Source: Cydia pomonella
Lineage: Eukaryota; Arthropoda; Insecta; Lepidoptera; Tortricidae
Direction: 5' to 3'
DNA: 64,000 nucleotides
Assembly: GCF_033807575.1 (NCBI RefSeq)
Contig: NC_084705.1
Coordinates: forward strand, 7,620,019 to 7,684,018
The notes under the pieces are model-generated. The model did no database searches and was not told where the DNA came from. It saw only the letters and a list, made by a program, of their open reading frames with translations. This document shows positions 12,227 to 24,316 of this stretch, in pieces (position 1 is the first letter of the stretch; each line of letters begins with the position of its first letter). The translations under genes were made by a program, and so were the position numbers.

Positions 12227-13019
12227 GGAAAATTAAAAAAAAAAGGTTTTAAGAACCACCCTTATTATCATACCCCGGGGTTTCGGATACACTAGCCAAA
12301 AAGTAGGTGTAAAAACAGTAAAAACTGAAGCTATTTCAACGTTTCAAAGCAAATATTCAAGCTTACTACCTATTTTATAATTTAAAATTTGGTGATTATT
12401 CTACAGTAAACAAAGTTATAAATATATGAACCCATACCCCGGGTGGTCATTGGGCAGCATTATATAGATATTTTTTTAATTGTTTTTTATTTTATTTAAT
12501 TATACATACCTATCTAAATAAAAAGTCTCGTATATTCGACTAAAAATTGTACACTATTGAACATATAAGTACCTATTGCAAAAAATTGCAGTATATCTAG
12601 TATCAAAACTCTAAACTAGACTTATACCTAAGATAATTAAAATTTTTTTTATCACTTATCAAAAAAAAATTACTGCATGAAATGTTATGCTGATGCTGTA
12701 TACTTTAATTAATATTTTGTAAGTAATAATTTGATTCACTAATTACGTACTTGATTGAATTAGGTACGCCACGTGCAGAGCAGATGTCCAGTAAAGACCA
12801 CGCACAAGACTCGCGAGGTCAATATCAAAATAACAGAACAATGTTATACCACATAAGTGACATAAGTCACATGACCGATATCACTATTCACATTATGCAA
12901 ACATTAGTGTTTGATTTAATTTAATATTATTAAATTCACAAAATATAGAACTTGATACTTTTCTACACATATTTGTTGTTGATTTTAATTAAACCGATGT
13001 TTTAAACTCAGCGTGTGCG

Positions 13020-13090
13020 TCAGTTCAACGTGGCACCGCAGCGAGCGTGATGGGCTCCTTTGCATCTAGAGGGACGCGGGGCGTATTTTG
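13020..13090 (+). promoter_or_regulatory. possible promoter / short GC-rich exon
   Basis: In AT-rich surroundings, TCAGTT (13020-13025, arthropod initiator type) is followed by about 65 bp of GC-rich sequence and by a donor-like TTTT|GTGAGTAG. Evidence is motif-level only. Confidence 0.25.
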
Positions 13091-13954
13091 TGAGTAGTTC
13101 TTGTGCTTGTTAGTTTGGGATTTAGTTTAATTTAGGTAAAGATTTTTGTATAAGTTAAGTAGATTTTAGATAAGTGTTTCGCGTGTTTTATTAAAAACTC
13201 ACAAACACAAAGCTATAAATATATTTTTTTCTTATTTGTTAAGAAGGTTGACGTCAAAAGTATGCCAAAACCTAGTGTCTTATTAAGATTCTTAATATCC
13301 CCTTTTTACACTGGCATTGTCTCTGACTTGACTAGAGCTGTCCTTTTCGTTTACTGAATAAAAAATGAGACACCAGGAGGTGCCGTTGGCGAGAAGTTAG
13401 CGGGATACAAACCCCACAAGGGTGACGTAAGAGACGAAAGCAACATGTCTCGTCTGTTTTTAAGGACGTGTTCACATTGGTGCTCTGAGATTTTGCTCGG
13501 TTTTGTATTTTTAAAGAAGTCAAAATAAAGATAATTTATTGTATTTATTTTCAGATAGTTTTCTTACATATTAATTTATGATTAAATCAAAAACTGTATT
13601 ACAAAATAATACAGTACCATTGAGGAACATCTTGTAAAATTAAATAGGTCTGTACGCTTAACGAAACAATAGGTAACCATGGTGGCGCTAAAGGGGATAA
13701 CGATTACATATACTTACATATATACATATTTTGTATTTTATGTCGTTTTCGCGATTATTTTGCAGAATTTACATTTTTTTATACACATGCATGAGTATTA
13801 CAAATCAAATACTAGGTACTTAGCGTATGTACGAAAAAAAATGGTAATAATATTTTAATAAGAAAGGGTTAACCCAATACTGAATTTTTATATTGAATTT
13901 TGACACGTTTTGAGCACATATCCGTGTCTCCTAAGTCCTATGTGTCCTAAGTCT

Positions 13955-14460
13955 CTTGACGTGAATCATTTATATCTTACACTTTTTTTTTATCTCTTTG
14001 ACACTTGGAGAGCCTTTACACTTCCAAATCTTATTAATATGTATTATTCTCTTTCTGAAGCCGTGGGGACCTTTTAAATCTCCAAACTTGATGTATTAAC
14101 AGTGGAGAACAGACATCTCTGTAATATTGTAGATATACCTAATATACTTGACTTATACATACTAGTTATGTATTCTGTAGCATTATTTTATAATACTGTT
14201 GGCTTAACAGTCTTGACGCGATTTATTTTATTTAACATAAAGTCATTTTGACACTTGGAGAGACTTTACACCTCCAAGTATAAGTACTCCGACATCGGGG
14301 ATCTTTTACATATCCTAATTAAATGTATTAATGACTATAGAGACCACACATCTGTGTTATATTGTAGTAATTCTTTATTTTTAAGATTATTCCAATGTAA
14401 TTGTGCAAGTCTTTACCTCTAATATTATTTTACCTTTTTTACGTACTTTTGTCTATGGGT
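13955..14460 (+). repeat. diverged tandem duplication, about 257-bp unit
   Basis: Two units start CTTGACG at about 13956 and 14212. Both contain TTGACACTTGGAGAG, a CTTTACAC-TCCAA block, GACC or GATC followed by TTTTA, and end with CTGT(A/T)-ATATTGTAG. Copies are strongly diverged. The 120-codon plus-strand frame starting at 14401 runs into adjacent sequence and shows no domain. Confidence 0.55.
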
Positions 14461-14879
14461 TTTTATAATGTTTTTATCTTTTTCCAGTGCCTATTATTTA
14501 AGACCATTAAAGTAATGTTTACCAAGATATTGGCTGTTGCATTAATAGATTTAGATTGGTGCTATGTGTTTTTCATGTCACTATATTATATTACTGTTAA
14601 TGTATTGACTTTAAAAAGAGCCCTTGACCTTTGCAAGGGCAGTTCTAACACTTCAAACAAAAACTTGAAAAGCTTAGAGATGACTATAGAAAAAAAGGAA
14701 ACATGTCTAAAGTTTCATTTTTTTTTCAGTCGTATACTCGTATATAGTAGTTATTCTGTATGAAGGAGTATAATTTTAGTATAAATAGCTGATGATACTG
14801 CCAAGAGATGTGTATGAGAAATTTTATACTTAAGCACAAGAACCTCGGCAACGGCTGGTATAAGAAGCGATTTTGAGAC

Positions 14880-15775
14880 ATTAAACCCCTAAATTGGGTT
14901 AAAAAGGAGATGAAAGTTCAAGTTTTACTTTAAGCTAGGAACTTGAAACTTCGTAAAAAGGTATATATGTAATTAAAAAAGACGAAAAGGGATTTCAGCG
15001 TTTCTGAAAATTCATCTTTCCGGGGTGGTGAAAAAGGGGTTGAAAGTTTATATGCAGATCAAACATTTTTTTGAGTGCGGGACTTTTACCTTTGTATAAA
15101 GGCATAATAATAGATTTCCAAGAAAAATAATTTCAGCATTTTTTTTAAATTCATTCCCTAAAATGGTTTGAAAGGGGTTGAAAGTTTGTATCGTGTTCAA
15201 ATTTTAGGTGAAGAACTTGAAACTTCGAAAGGACAAAATTATTTTGTATAAAAAACATTGATTTCAGCGTTTATAAAAATTCTTCCCCTAAAATGGTGAA
15301 AAAGGGGTTGAAATTTTGTATGGAGGTCAAACATATTTATGAGTGTGGAACTTAAATGTTTTTACAAAGGCATATTATTAGAATATAAGAAAAGTACTTA
15401 ATTTAAACTTTTTAAAATTCATCCCCTAAAAGGGTTAACGGGGATTGATAGTTTGTATGGAAATCGAACATTTTTAAAGTGCGGGACTTGCATCTTTGTA
15501 TAAAGGCACATTATAAGAATACAAGAAAAGTAATATCAGCGTTTCTAAAAAATCATTCCCATGAAACGTTCAAAAAGGGGTTGAAAATTACAATACATTT
15601 GAATACTTTGAAACTTCTTAGAAAGACATAGTATAAGATTACAAAAAAGTTATTACAACTTTCTTGAAAATTCAACCCCTAAGAAGGTTTAAAAGGGGAA
15701 TATGATACAATTTTGTTTTAAGTTAGCTAAGCTATGACCATCAACATACAAATCCGAAAATGCGGGCAACAGCTA
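14880..15775 (+). repeat. seven-unit tandem array, period 119-143 bp
   Basis: A block like CCCCTAAAATGGTGAAAAAGG followed by GGTTGAAAGTTTGTATG recurs at about 14884, 15013, 15156, 15283, 15423, 15556 and 15675. Between blocks, GTGCGGGACTT, TTTGTATAAAGGCA and TTTCAGCGTTT repeat. The array ends in GCGGGCAACAGCTAGTA, similar to the CTAG 3' end of lepidopteran Helitrons, so it may be the inside of a Helitron-like element. No 5' terminus was found. Confidence 0.7.
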
Positions 15776-15987
15776 GTACTAATATGTACGCGAAAAATAT
15801 GAACACACTTTCTTGTATGTAAATTATTATTAACCACAATGCCTAAATACGAAACACATGTGTATGCTGATTTTTTTATAAGAATAGTACCCTACTACTC
15901 ACTACCTGCCAAATATTATATTGTATTCTTAATGTTCATTTAAATATTGATTAGGTATACACATAAAAATACATTTATTATAAGTAA

Positions 15988-16125
15988 TACGATATGAATC
16001 GGATACGTGAGTGTCAAAAGTGACGTTTTTGTTTGAAAAAACGTCACTTTTGACACAGTCATTATATTATCCATGTCGTATCTTTAGCAATGTTTGACGC
16101 ATATTAAAGTTCGAATCGGGCCGTA
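15988..16125. mobile_element. palindromic MITE, family A copy 1
   Basis: The core is a perfect 20-bp inverted repeat, GTGTCAAAAGTGACGTTTTT (16011-16030) with its complement at 16037-16056 around a 6-nt loop. It is flanked by TACGATATGAATC on the left and CCATGTCGTATC on the right. The outer right part TTTGACGCATATTAAAGTTC is shared with the other two copies of the family. It abuts the TTAA element that starts at 16134. Confidence 0.75.
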
Positions 16126-16133
16126 AATAGTTA

Positions 16134-16509
16134 TTAAGAGCCAATAAACGTGCTCACTAGCGCCACTGCTAAATAATAGTGATTGTTTAAATTTTACGAT
16201 AGATATTTAAAAAAGGGGGCCGCTATGTACTGTATTTTGTATTTAAGTACCTTTTGAATACATCAAACTAGTTTTTATGTTGCTGGATTCGTCGATCTAT
16301 GAACTCAAAACAAAAATGGCCGTTTTAACTTTGGACGCCTAGATTGACGAATCCAGGAACGTAAAAACTATTATGATGTAATCAAAAGGTACTTAAATAC
16401 AAAATACAGTACGTAGCGGCCCCCTTTTTTATTTAAATATCTATCGTTAAATTTAAATAATCACAATTATTTAGCAGTGGCGCTAGTGAGCACTTTGATA
16501 GGCTCTTAA
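16134..16509. mobile_element. long foldback MITE with TTAA ends
   Basis: A roughly 370-bp foldback whose ends are TTAAGAGCC and GGCTCTTAA, giving a TTAA duplication as produced by piggyBac-type transposases. The arms share GTGCTCACTAGCGCCACTGC, a run around GGGGGCCGC and TACTGTATTTTGTATTTAAG. Arms meet near GATTCGTCGATC / TGACGAATCC with a short unpaired centre at about 16300-16345. It has no coding capacity. Confidence 0.8.
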
Positions 16510-17560
16510 TATATAAATGCTAATCAATAAATAAGAAAATTAAATAATTGTAATTTTTTTTTCTCGCATCGTCTGAACCATGTGCCAAACAGACGGCTTT
16601 ATTAAAGAGTAATTCAACGTTATATCATAAATTCAGCTGTCCTATTAAATTATCCTATATGTCCTATAAAATATTAACTTTAATACATAAAGCCTAGTCA
16701 AAATATACTGCGGACGAAAATAAATAGGTACCCTGCTACCATTCCAAAGTCATTTTCATGTTTTTTTTTTCATATTATTATATTGCTATATAGTATATTC
16801 TATGTTTTATATATTAAATGATTATAAGTACATTTATGTAAAATAAAATAAAAATTTAAAACTGTGTGCACCTAGCCTTACCTCTGTCCTGCCCAGTTTC
16901 ATATCGCGACGTACGTAAAATGTTTGTTGCTGTCTTCTTTTATCGCATACTCAAAAGCGCGACAGAGAAAGGTATCGACATCCGACGAGCAATCAAGCGT
17001 GTAAAGTCAAGGCCTATAATTGTTGGACATTTTTTATATGACCATCTGCTTAGAATACATTGTTAGTGAATTTATTTGAATCACACAAGTAGAACAATGG
17101 GTTTCACCGTAGTTTAACGACGACATACAATTAGCATTAGAAATGAAAAATAATCATTCTTGTGTAACTTGAAAATTGTATATGCATCTTACATTTACAG
17201 TTGTTAAAAATAATGTTATTTTTATACGTTATACTATGAACAATATATAAATAGTTAGGGACCAAAAAAATACTATGTACCTACCTATGTGTATGAAAAA
17301 ACGTTTAAAGCGAAAAAGACGCTGATTTAATTCTATATTGCTAATGCATCCCAAAATTTTTGTTCCAAGTTTTGCATTTTCACATAAAATTTAAGAAGAC
17401 AAATTAACAAATATAACAACCCAGTTTTATTAAAGCAGAATTTTTAAATTAAGAATGTAATATATTTAAAAAGTTCGTTTAATAATAATTTGAACTCTGA
17501 AATCGCGTTACTAACACTATACGAACTAAATCAGCTTGCAAAATGATCACTACGGCCCCC
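16510..17560. other. no gene recognised
   Basis: AT-rich with no inverted ends or domain-bearing frame. The frame at 16866-17066 shows no recognisable protein family. Confidence 0.45.
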
Positions 17561-17569
17561 TAGCCGGCG

Positions 17570-17751
17570 TTCGGCTCGGACGCGCGGCCAATCCAGCGGC
17601 ACCCTCCCCCTATTGGTGAATTTAAAAACGGAATTTCAATTTAATCCGCTCCCCTTTAAATACAGCTAACAGGGTACACTCGTGTTTTCGAGTTGCGATC
17701 TTTTAAAAAAAAAATTGGATTGTTAGTTATTGCATATTGTTAGGTACTCAG
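17570..17751 (+). promoter_or_regulatory. candidate promoter and noncoding first exon
   Basis: A CpG-rich stretch has CCAAT (GGCCAATCC, 17586-17594) and an inverted CCAAT (CTATTGGTG), then a TATA-like TTTAAATA at 17655-17662. About 90 bp further is a consensus 5' splice site CTCAG|GTAAGTAT, with the intron starting at 17752. No ORF starts in the putative exon, so it would be 5' UTR or noncoding RNA. The direction is opposite to Scr. On the minus strand TATTTAAAG is also TATA-like, so orientation rests on the donor. Confidence 0.4.
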
Positions 17752-17759
17752 GTAAGTAT

Positions 17760-19890
17760 AATTAATTCATTGACTTTATTCATTTTTTAATTTAAGAGGG
17801 ATGTGTACCACATGATTGTCCATATAAAAAGAGAAAACTTTAAATATTTTGTATTTTCCATGATTTATTAGTATGTTATTGACACAATAAAAAACTAGGT
17901 CTATAGGCTTCCTTTTTTTTCAAAATTTGCAATAAGTTTTTTTTAAACGGAACCTATAAACCTATTATACCTATCCTTATACATACTCGTATTATGCTGA
18001 AGCGATGAACATCAAAATCCTTTGATCAATTTTGATTTGTTAAGATGTAGTTAGTAGAAAATTTTTTCTTTCGAAATGGAATTTCATACAAAAAATGTCG
18101 TAGCATTCAATTATTTAGACGCAAATAATTAATTCACATGTATTAAATAACCATTTAAACCCATTCATTTATACCGGAATAAGAACGTTCTAGTACTGAG
18201 GTAGGTTAGTAACTAACTAAGAAAAATGTAAACAGAACTTAATACCACGCAAAGGCACATTCGGAAACACGAAAAATACAAACACAATATCAAAATCAAC
18301 GTCTCATCTGCTCAGTTACACGTGTGAGAAAGGGTAGCACTGATATCTAAATAATATTGGGACTAGATTCTGTCTGAGCATGCTTCCGAGGCCAATTCGT
18401 TACATATTAATATGAAAATAATTTAATTCCGCGCGTGCATTCCGCTCGTATTTGTTAGTACATGTATTGGCGCGAGTGTGACGCACAATATAAATAACAA
18501 ATTTGAATCATTTTGACATCAAAAAGAATGTTCGAATTGGACACCCAGTCCACAGCCCCAAACTGCGCAAGGCAGGCGGCGGCGCAGGCGCACCGAAGGT
18601 GCCTTTTATGGCCGCCATCTTTGTTCTTTTCGTCGACCTCTAACAAAGTGTAGCCATTCATAGAAGTCAGGTATAAATTTCGGGCTAACAGTTTGGGGAT
18701 TTTTTTCTTTTTTGTGCAACGGTCTAAGCGGCCTGTTTAAATAGGATTATGTTTGGAACGTATTTAGTTAGGAATTATTTTTTATATTTAGGTGTTTTGA
18801 TTTAAGTCCTTTTTTAATAAGATTAAAGAGCAGTAGCTATCTTTTTTGCATAGGTGCCTATAAGAACTTGCGGCAGTTGTCTAAAATAAATAACAATATT
18901 TTTTTTTAAATATTAATACATTTTTCTATATAAATTCCCTATTCAAAGGAAAACACTCGATGATGGCGGAATTACACACCTTTCTTTAATTATAACGGAA
19001 TAATAGTAACATTTACAAAACCTGTTATTGGACCGTTAACACCATTTAGGTAACCTAATTTTCATACCATCATTGAATCAAAAATTAGACAAATTATGCA
19101 GGCATAAACAAATTAAAATAGCTTTTAAGAATACATATAATGTAGTAAGATATACAGGGGTATCTATATTTTTTATATAAGTGAAGTGGATGATGGAAAA
19201 ATAAACATTAATAAAAAGTACAAAATACAGGTGTAACAAAAATAGTGGGCTTCTTTTAAGGGCATATTAGGAAAAACTAGAAGAAAAAAATTTACTGACT
19301 GGATTTTTTTTGCCCTTGTATGGAGAGTTGGCCGACTTGGACGACCTGACCCAAAGAAGCAAAAAATAATTTTGTCGTGTCAAAAAAAATCCTTTTACTT
19401 TTTTGTAATTAGATAACGAATACGAACTATATATACCTAATAAACGGATCCCCTCTATTTTTGTTACAACCTGTATTTTGACATTCTTGGCATTCTTTCA
19501 GAACAGCATCATGATTATGATATCTTTAAATACACTTTTACCACTAATGGGAATCCGTAGGCAGCTCTGATATGTGAGCGAGACAGCGCTATGCAAGTAT
19601 ATAGCGATCTCCCGCTCGCACACCGGAGCGGCGAATTTAATGCCTTATGAGCCATTAGATCGCCTTATGACAAGTATAATAGTAATGACAATGGTAGCAG
19701 GATAGTAATTAAGTATTTTATACTCAATAAAACAAATGCTTAGTTCATAAGATGACAGTACTTAATATATTAGTTGATCTTATGAACTGCAGGTTTTAAT
19801 CTTTTACATAAAAAGTTATTTACTTAGGTAGTCAATAGTAATGTGTTCTAGGTTTGTAAGTAAACTTTGAACTTTTTTTTAATTATATCT
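17760..19890. other. no gene recognised; GC patch at 18535-18625
   Basis: Mostly AT-rich. At 18535-18625 there is a GC-rich block. On the minus strand it contains AAGATGGCGGC (YY1-like) and CCATAAAAGG (TATA-like), so it could be another promoter or an enhancer. The minus-strand frame across it shows no domain. Confidence 0.3.
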
Positions 19891-19911
19891 ATATAGATTT
19901 GTTTATAAGAA

Positions 19912-20232
19912 GCGCTGGTGGCCTAGCGGTAAGAGCGTGCGACTTGCAATCCGGAGGTCGCGGGTTCAAACCCCGGCTCGTACCAATGAGTTTTTCGGAA
20001 CTTATGTACGAAATATCATTTGATATTTACCAGCCGCTTTTCGGTGAAGGAAAACATCGTGAGGAAACTGGACTAATCGCAAGAAGGCCTAGTTTACCCT
20101 CTGGGTTGGAAGGGCAGATGGAAGTCGCTTTCGTAAAAATTAGTGCCTACGCCAAATCTTGGGATTAGTTGTCAAGCGGACCCCAGGCTCCCATGAGCCG
20201 TGGCAAAATGCCGGGACAACGCGAGGAAGAAG
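19912..20232 (+). mobile_element. tRNA-derived SINE, family D copy 1
   Basis: A tRNA-like head has A box GTGGCCTAGCGGTAAGAGC and B box GGGTTCAAACCCC. The body contains ATGTACGAAATATCATTTGA and AAACATCGTGAGGAAAC, and the end is GGACAACGCGAGGAAGAAG. A 13-bp target duplication AGATTTGTTTATA flanks it (19895-19907 and 20233-20245). An 89-codon frame here is fortuitous. The anticodon arm does not pair. Confidence 0.9.
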
Positions 20233-20245
20233 AGATTTGTTTATA

Positions 20246-21265
20246 TTAACAAGGCATACTATACTATTGATGAAACTAGTAGAATTCACTAAAAATTACA
20301 GTTTCTACTGAAAAGTTACATTTCCGAATACGCCGTTGTCGTCAGAATACGGACGCACTGCAGACTAACTAGTGCTATACTACTGCAATAAATCACTATT
20401 CAAAGCTAGAGCTTTCCTGCAATGCTGCAAATTGGCGACAACGTCGTATTTAATACAAGCTAAAATGACACACACGTCAGACAAACTTACCAGCAAAATA
20501 ATCCCTCGTTCTCGTCCTTTCACACGATTTATTCGGCAATTTTGTAGAAAGCTGTCGGCGAAATGCGCCACCCGCTTGCTACGAAAAAGCTCTACTGTCT
20601 GCAAAAACTAACGTCACCTGCTTTACCCTGCGAGTCATCCGCTAGCGCCATCTCGCGACGGATAGGAGTACTATAACGTTAGGACGCGACGTTCGTAATG
20701 TCTGGATAATGAGTAAGTATTTTATTATAGTTTCTGAAGGTTTTTACATTTTACTAAAAATACTTTCCACGATAGTTCTGATGTAATATTTAAAAACACG
20801 TAAAAACATTTATTTTTCAAATTAATTCTTATTAGATTTATTTTCGAGGCATCTTATTAGGTTATAGCTCCAGCTAGGCTAGCTCCATCTGCGGGAAAAT
20901 TCTTAAACAACAATGGCTTCGGTTTCGCTTGTCTAAGCGGAATATAAGTACTACTTAGTTAGAATTACGACTGTTAGATGGCGTCCTACTGCTATTTGAC
21001 TCCCGCATCTTTTTTAGTGGGATTGTGTCCGTACCGGTGTATCTTTCTCAATTGTTCCTCTTAAATAAGTGAGAGGGCGCTGTTTAATTCAGACGTACAT
21101 TCTAAAAATTTAAATATTTTTTATAAAAGAAAATCTCACAATAAAATATATTGTGAGTAGCGCTTATGCATGCGTCATTTTTATTTAAGTAGGTACCTAT
21201 AAACTTTTGTATAACAACCTCTATTACCTAGTATACCTAACTACTACTAGTATACCTAATACATA
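20246..21265. other. no gene recognised
   Basis: A moderately GC-rich stretch at 20500-20700 includes GCTAGCGCCATCTCGCGAC, resembling dispersed lepidopteran repeats. Frames on both strands at 20372-20611 shadow each other and show no domain. Confidence 0.4.
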
Positions 21266-21734
21266 TACACTGTGTTTTTTTTTCCGTTAGTTTCAAAGGT
21301 GCGTTCCTGACCTTAATATTAAGTAACTTTCTCAAAGACACCGGTATTCTAATTAGCTCCATTTCGGAGATAATCAATAATATATTATTATCGTATAAGG
21401 CCCCTACGAGCGTGTACACTTGCCTTAAGGCGTGTTTTCATATTGATTAGTGTTTAGTACGAATGTATACATTTGCTACTAAACGTAAGTATTATCTCGG
21501 ACTTTCGATTTTCGATATGACATTGATATGTCAGTTTTCAATTGTTTGGTTGAGTTAAATGTAATTCCCGTGTTACAACAACGCTATATGCAACATTTAC
21601 TATTTAAAAAAAATCAACAATAATAAAAAAAAAAAACAAAAAAAATATTTTCGAAAATTTTCTATGCCATTTAGTTTCCTTAAACGTACTTACTTATGCC
21701 CCGAAGTTAATGGAATTCAATAAAACACGGTGTA
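21266..21734 (-). mobile_element. nonautonomous TIR element, family B copy 2
   Basis: This copy is inverted relative to 1307-1784, with the same CACGGTGTA-type termini and the same internal blocks as complement, for example CTCCATTTCGGAGAT and CGAGCGTGTACACTTGCC. Length is 469 bp against 478 bp, and the copies are clearly diverged. It has no ORF of transposase type. Confidence 0.75.
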
Positions 21735-22325
21735 TAAATAGGCACCATTTGATTATTTCCTGACTCTATCTATCCACACTACCTAATCTCCGATATATAT
21801 CGTCTATCTAGGTATAGTTTTGTATTTAGTAGGAGATAATGTTTTTACTTCTTTGGGATAATTATTATTATTATTAGCAAATGACCTACTTTTGGAAAAT
21901 CATTAATGTATACAAGTTACTCTAAAATCACAATATCAATCTTTTTTGTCCATATAGTAACAAATATAGGCTCATTCAATTAAATTTTTTACGATGTTCA
22001 AATTGATTAATGGTACCAGAGTGCCAAATGTACAATGGCAACTAATATTTCAAATATAAATACCTACTTTAATTCAAAGTACAATAACTCTTAAAATTAC
22101 TGGAGAATCTTATCGATGTGTCAAAACACTGTCCCATACAGGCTACGCATTGCACAGAATATAAAACGAAAGTTGGTTCACTTTATTATTCATATTACAT
22201 ACTTCAATCAAATGCGTTATGCTGGTACGAGCTTGTCGGATCTTCGAGTACTACTTCGAGTAATACTCGTAAATTAAAAATTAAAACATGTTTGGTTTTT
22301 CATTCATCCAAGTTCATTTTTTTTT

Positions 22326-22415
22326 ACTTTTTTTATGAGAGGTATAGGAGGCATCAGGCAAACGAGCAGACGTATCGCCTGTTAGTAAGCGATAACCATT
22401 GCTCATGTATTCCTT
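22326..22415 (+). repeat. fragment of a dispersed repeat
   Basis: TTATGAGAGGTATAGGAGGCA, AACGAGCAGACGTATCGCCT and GTAAGCGATAACCATTGCTC match a very common lepidopteran repeat as I remember it. Only about 90 bp remain. Confidence 0.45.
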
Positions 22416-22601
22416 GCCTCACATTACATTACCTTACCTTATTCTCATTGCTTATCTGAATACTGCAATGAGCTAAGCAAATTCAGTGTCAATTAAAATG
22501 TTCTACTCTAATTGAGGTATTATAAAGGTTTTGCTTGAACTTAATGAGGCACGCAGATTTTTAAGAGGAAAGGGGACGGCCGCTTTTCCATACAAACATA
22601 G

Positions 22602-22876
22602 TCCCCATTTTCCTTTCTGGATATTGACATCATGAAAAATATTTTTACATAATTCAGTGTATATTAACCATAGCTATGACCTTACGTTTGATTTTTTGAC
22701 ATTTGGAGCAAAAAATAGATTTGATTCTTTTTTAATGCTCCTAACTCTTATAATAATAAAAAAATATAAAAAATCAAACGTAAGGGCTACATAGTTGTGG
22801 TTGTGGCTGATATACTTACAACAAATAGTGTCAAAATATTTTTAACAACGTCAAAATCCAGAGAGGAAAATGAGGA
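22602..22876. mobile_element. foldback MITE
   Basis: TCCCCATTTTCCTTTCTGGA on the left pairs with TCCAGAGAGGAAAATGAGGA on the right. Further in, CCTTACGTTTGATTTTTTGA pairs with TCAAACGTAAGG. The pairing is imperfect, with an asymmetric centre. Confidence 0.65.
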
Positions 22877-23654
22877 CGATCCTTTAGTTTTATTTTGTAA
22901 AGTGATAATTTTGCCGCGGTTTTGGTAAAATGTGACATTGGCATCAGAGTACGACAGAAAGTAGAGCGGATGAATAAAATATTTGTATTATTTTAATTTT
23001 AGAAAACTGAAAGATAAATAAACTATTGTAAACTAATTCAGTAATTTAGTGAGTGTTTTTTTATATGAAAAGGCGATTTCGTCTCAATAAGATCAATGAA
23101 GACTAACCGACATTTCCCATAAGAACTACTATTTAATTTTATAATATTTTCAGAAAATTTTCGTTGCCAGGTGTTGTAAGCTTGTAACTGTAAATATTTT
23201 AAACGAACTAAGGAAAAATTTGAACCATCTTTCTCAACTTACGCTTCGTCGGCTCCGTCCTTTGAAAAATGATGGTCGCCAGCAAACACTCCTTAATGCA
23301 AGTATCGCAATCGTCCAGGTTTCCACAATCGGACGGACAGCGAAACATTAATAATATTAGTCATACGGCGAAGGATTCGCCTTCTTTTTGTCACAGTTTT
23401 GTATGGGAATGATCGTGAAAGTTGGATTGTTTTCACCCGTTTAGCAAGACATGATATATAGCTATAAAGTAACCTTTTACAAGTGTTTTTTGCTGTCGAT
23501 TTAACTTTTTAGCAATAAGTTTTTGGCAAAAATATCATTTTTGGAACAAGCTTTTATCACTGACTGTACTTTTGTTGCCATAGGCAACTAATACTCATCG
23601 AACCAATTCTAAAAACCCCAAACCCAATTAGATTGCGTTGTTTTATCACAGAGT

Positions 23655-23845
23655 TCCTATGTCCACCTCTTGTCTCCGTCATCAGATTAGCTCGATGGTA
23701 CCATGATATTGCATTGACAAATTTTCAGCTCAATCGGAAACCGGGAAGTGGATCAAATTTAACTTGCAAGATTTGATTACAGACCGACAGACAACGGGAG
23801 TAACGGGACAGGTTAAACTAAATAAAAGCTTGTAAAAACATACTA
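23655..23845 (+). repeat. dispersed repeat 3' segment
   Basis: AGCTCGATGGTACCATGATA, TTTTCAGCTCAATCGGAAAC, CGGGAAGTGGATCAAATTTA and ATTTGATTACAGACCGACAG form a unit I recognise as a dispersed lepidopteran repeat. A decayed relative (AGTAGATCAAATTAAATTTA, GATTTGATTACAGAAAGAC) is at 43090-43172. Confidence 0.5.
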
Positions 23846-24080
23846 ATCCTTATTTATATGATTATCTAGGTATATAAACTGCGCGCGGAAACTAGTTACA
23901 TAGTATCAATAACGTAACATCGACTAGTATTTTTCAATCAGCTTGGGTACGGTGAATGATGTCATTACAATAATTTCATGCAAGATTTTGCGTTTTAAGC
24001 TTATAAATTGTATGGAGATAACATCTGTCACCGTTCACAACCCGAATGATGTTCAACATTCCTGACATTCCTTAACCTTT

Positions 24081-24316
24081 TATGGCTCCTCTACACGATG
24101 GGCCATCATGCTGGCCCACTAAGACGGGCCAGCGTATAGAGAGGATAGTTTTGTCGGACAGTTTACGGCGCAGCGGGATGGTCGGTTTTTCGTTCGCACA
24201 TCAAAGTCCAGCGATGGTGCGTACCGTACACATCTACACGTGGCCCATTCCATATTAGTGCGTGCTCTCAATCATCTCGCTGGTCCAGCGGTGGGCCATC
24301 CTGTAGAGGTGCCATT
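24081..24316. mobile_element. MITE with 25-bp imperfect TIRs
   Basis: The left end TATGGCTCCTCTACACGATG (GGCCA) and the right end TGGGCCATCCTGTAGAGGTG (CCATTA) are inverted copies. Inside, GGGCCAGCG pairs with CGCTGGTCC. It is GC-richer than its flanks and has no ORF of interest. Confidence 0.7.

Noticed and set aside
14401..14763. 120-codon plus-strand ORF
   Set aside because: Hydrophobic, F/L/Y-rich translation of AT-rich repeat-associated sequence, without a domain or splice context.
19912..19985. tRNA gene
   Set aside because: A and B boxes are present but the anticodon stem does not pair and the sequence continues into a SINE body with target duplications. The same holds at 55352 and 58725-58790.
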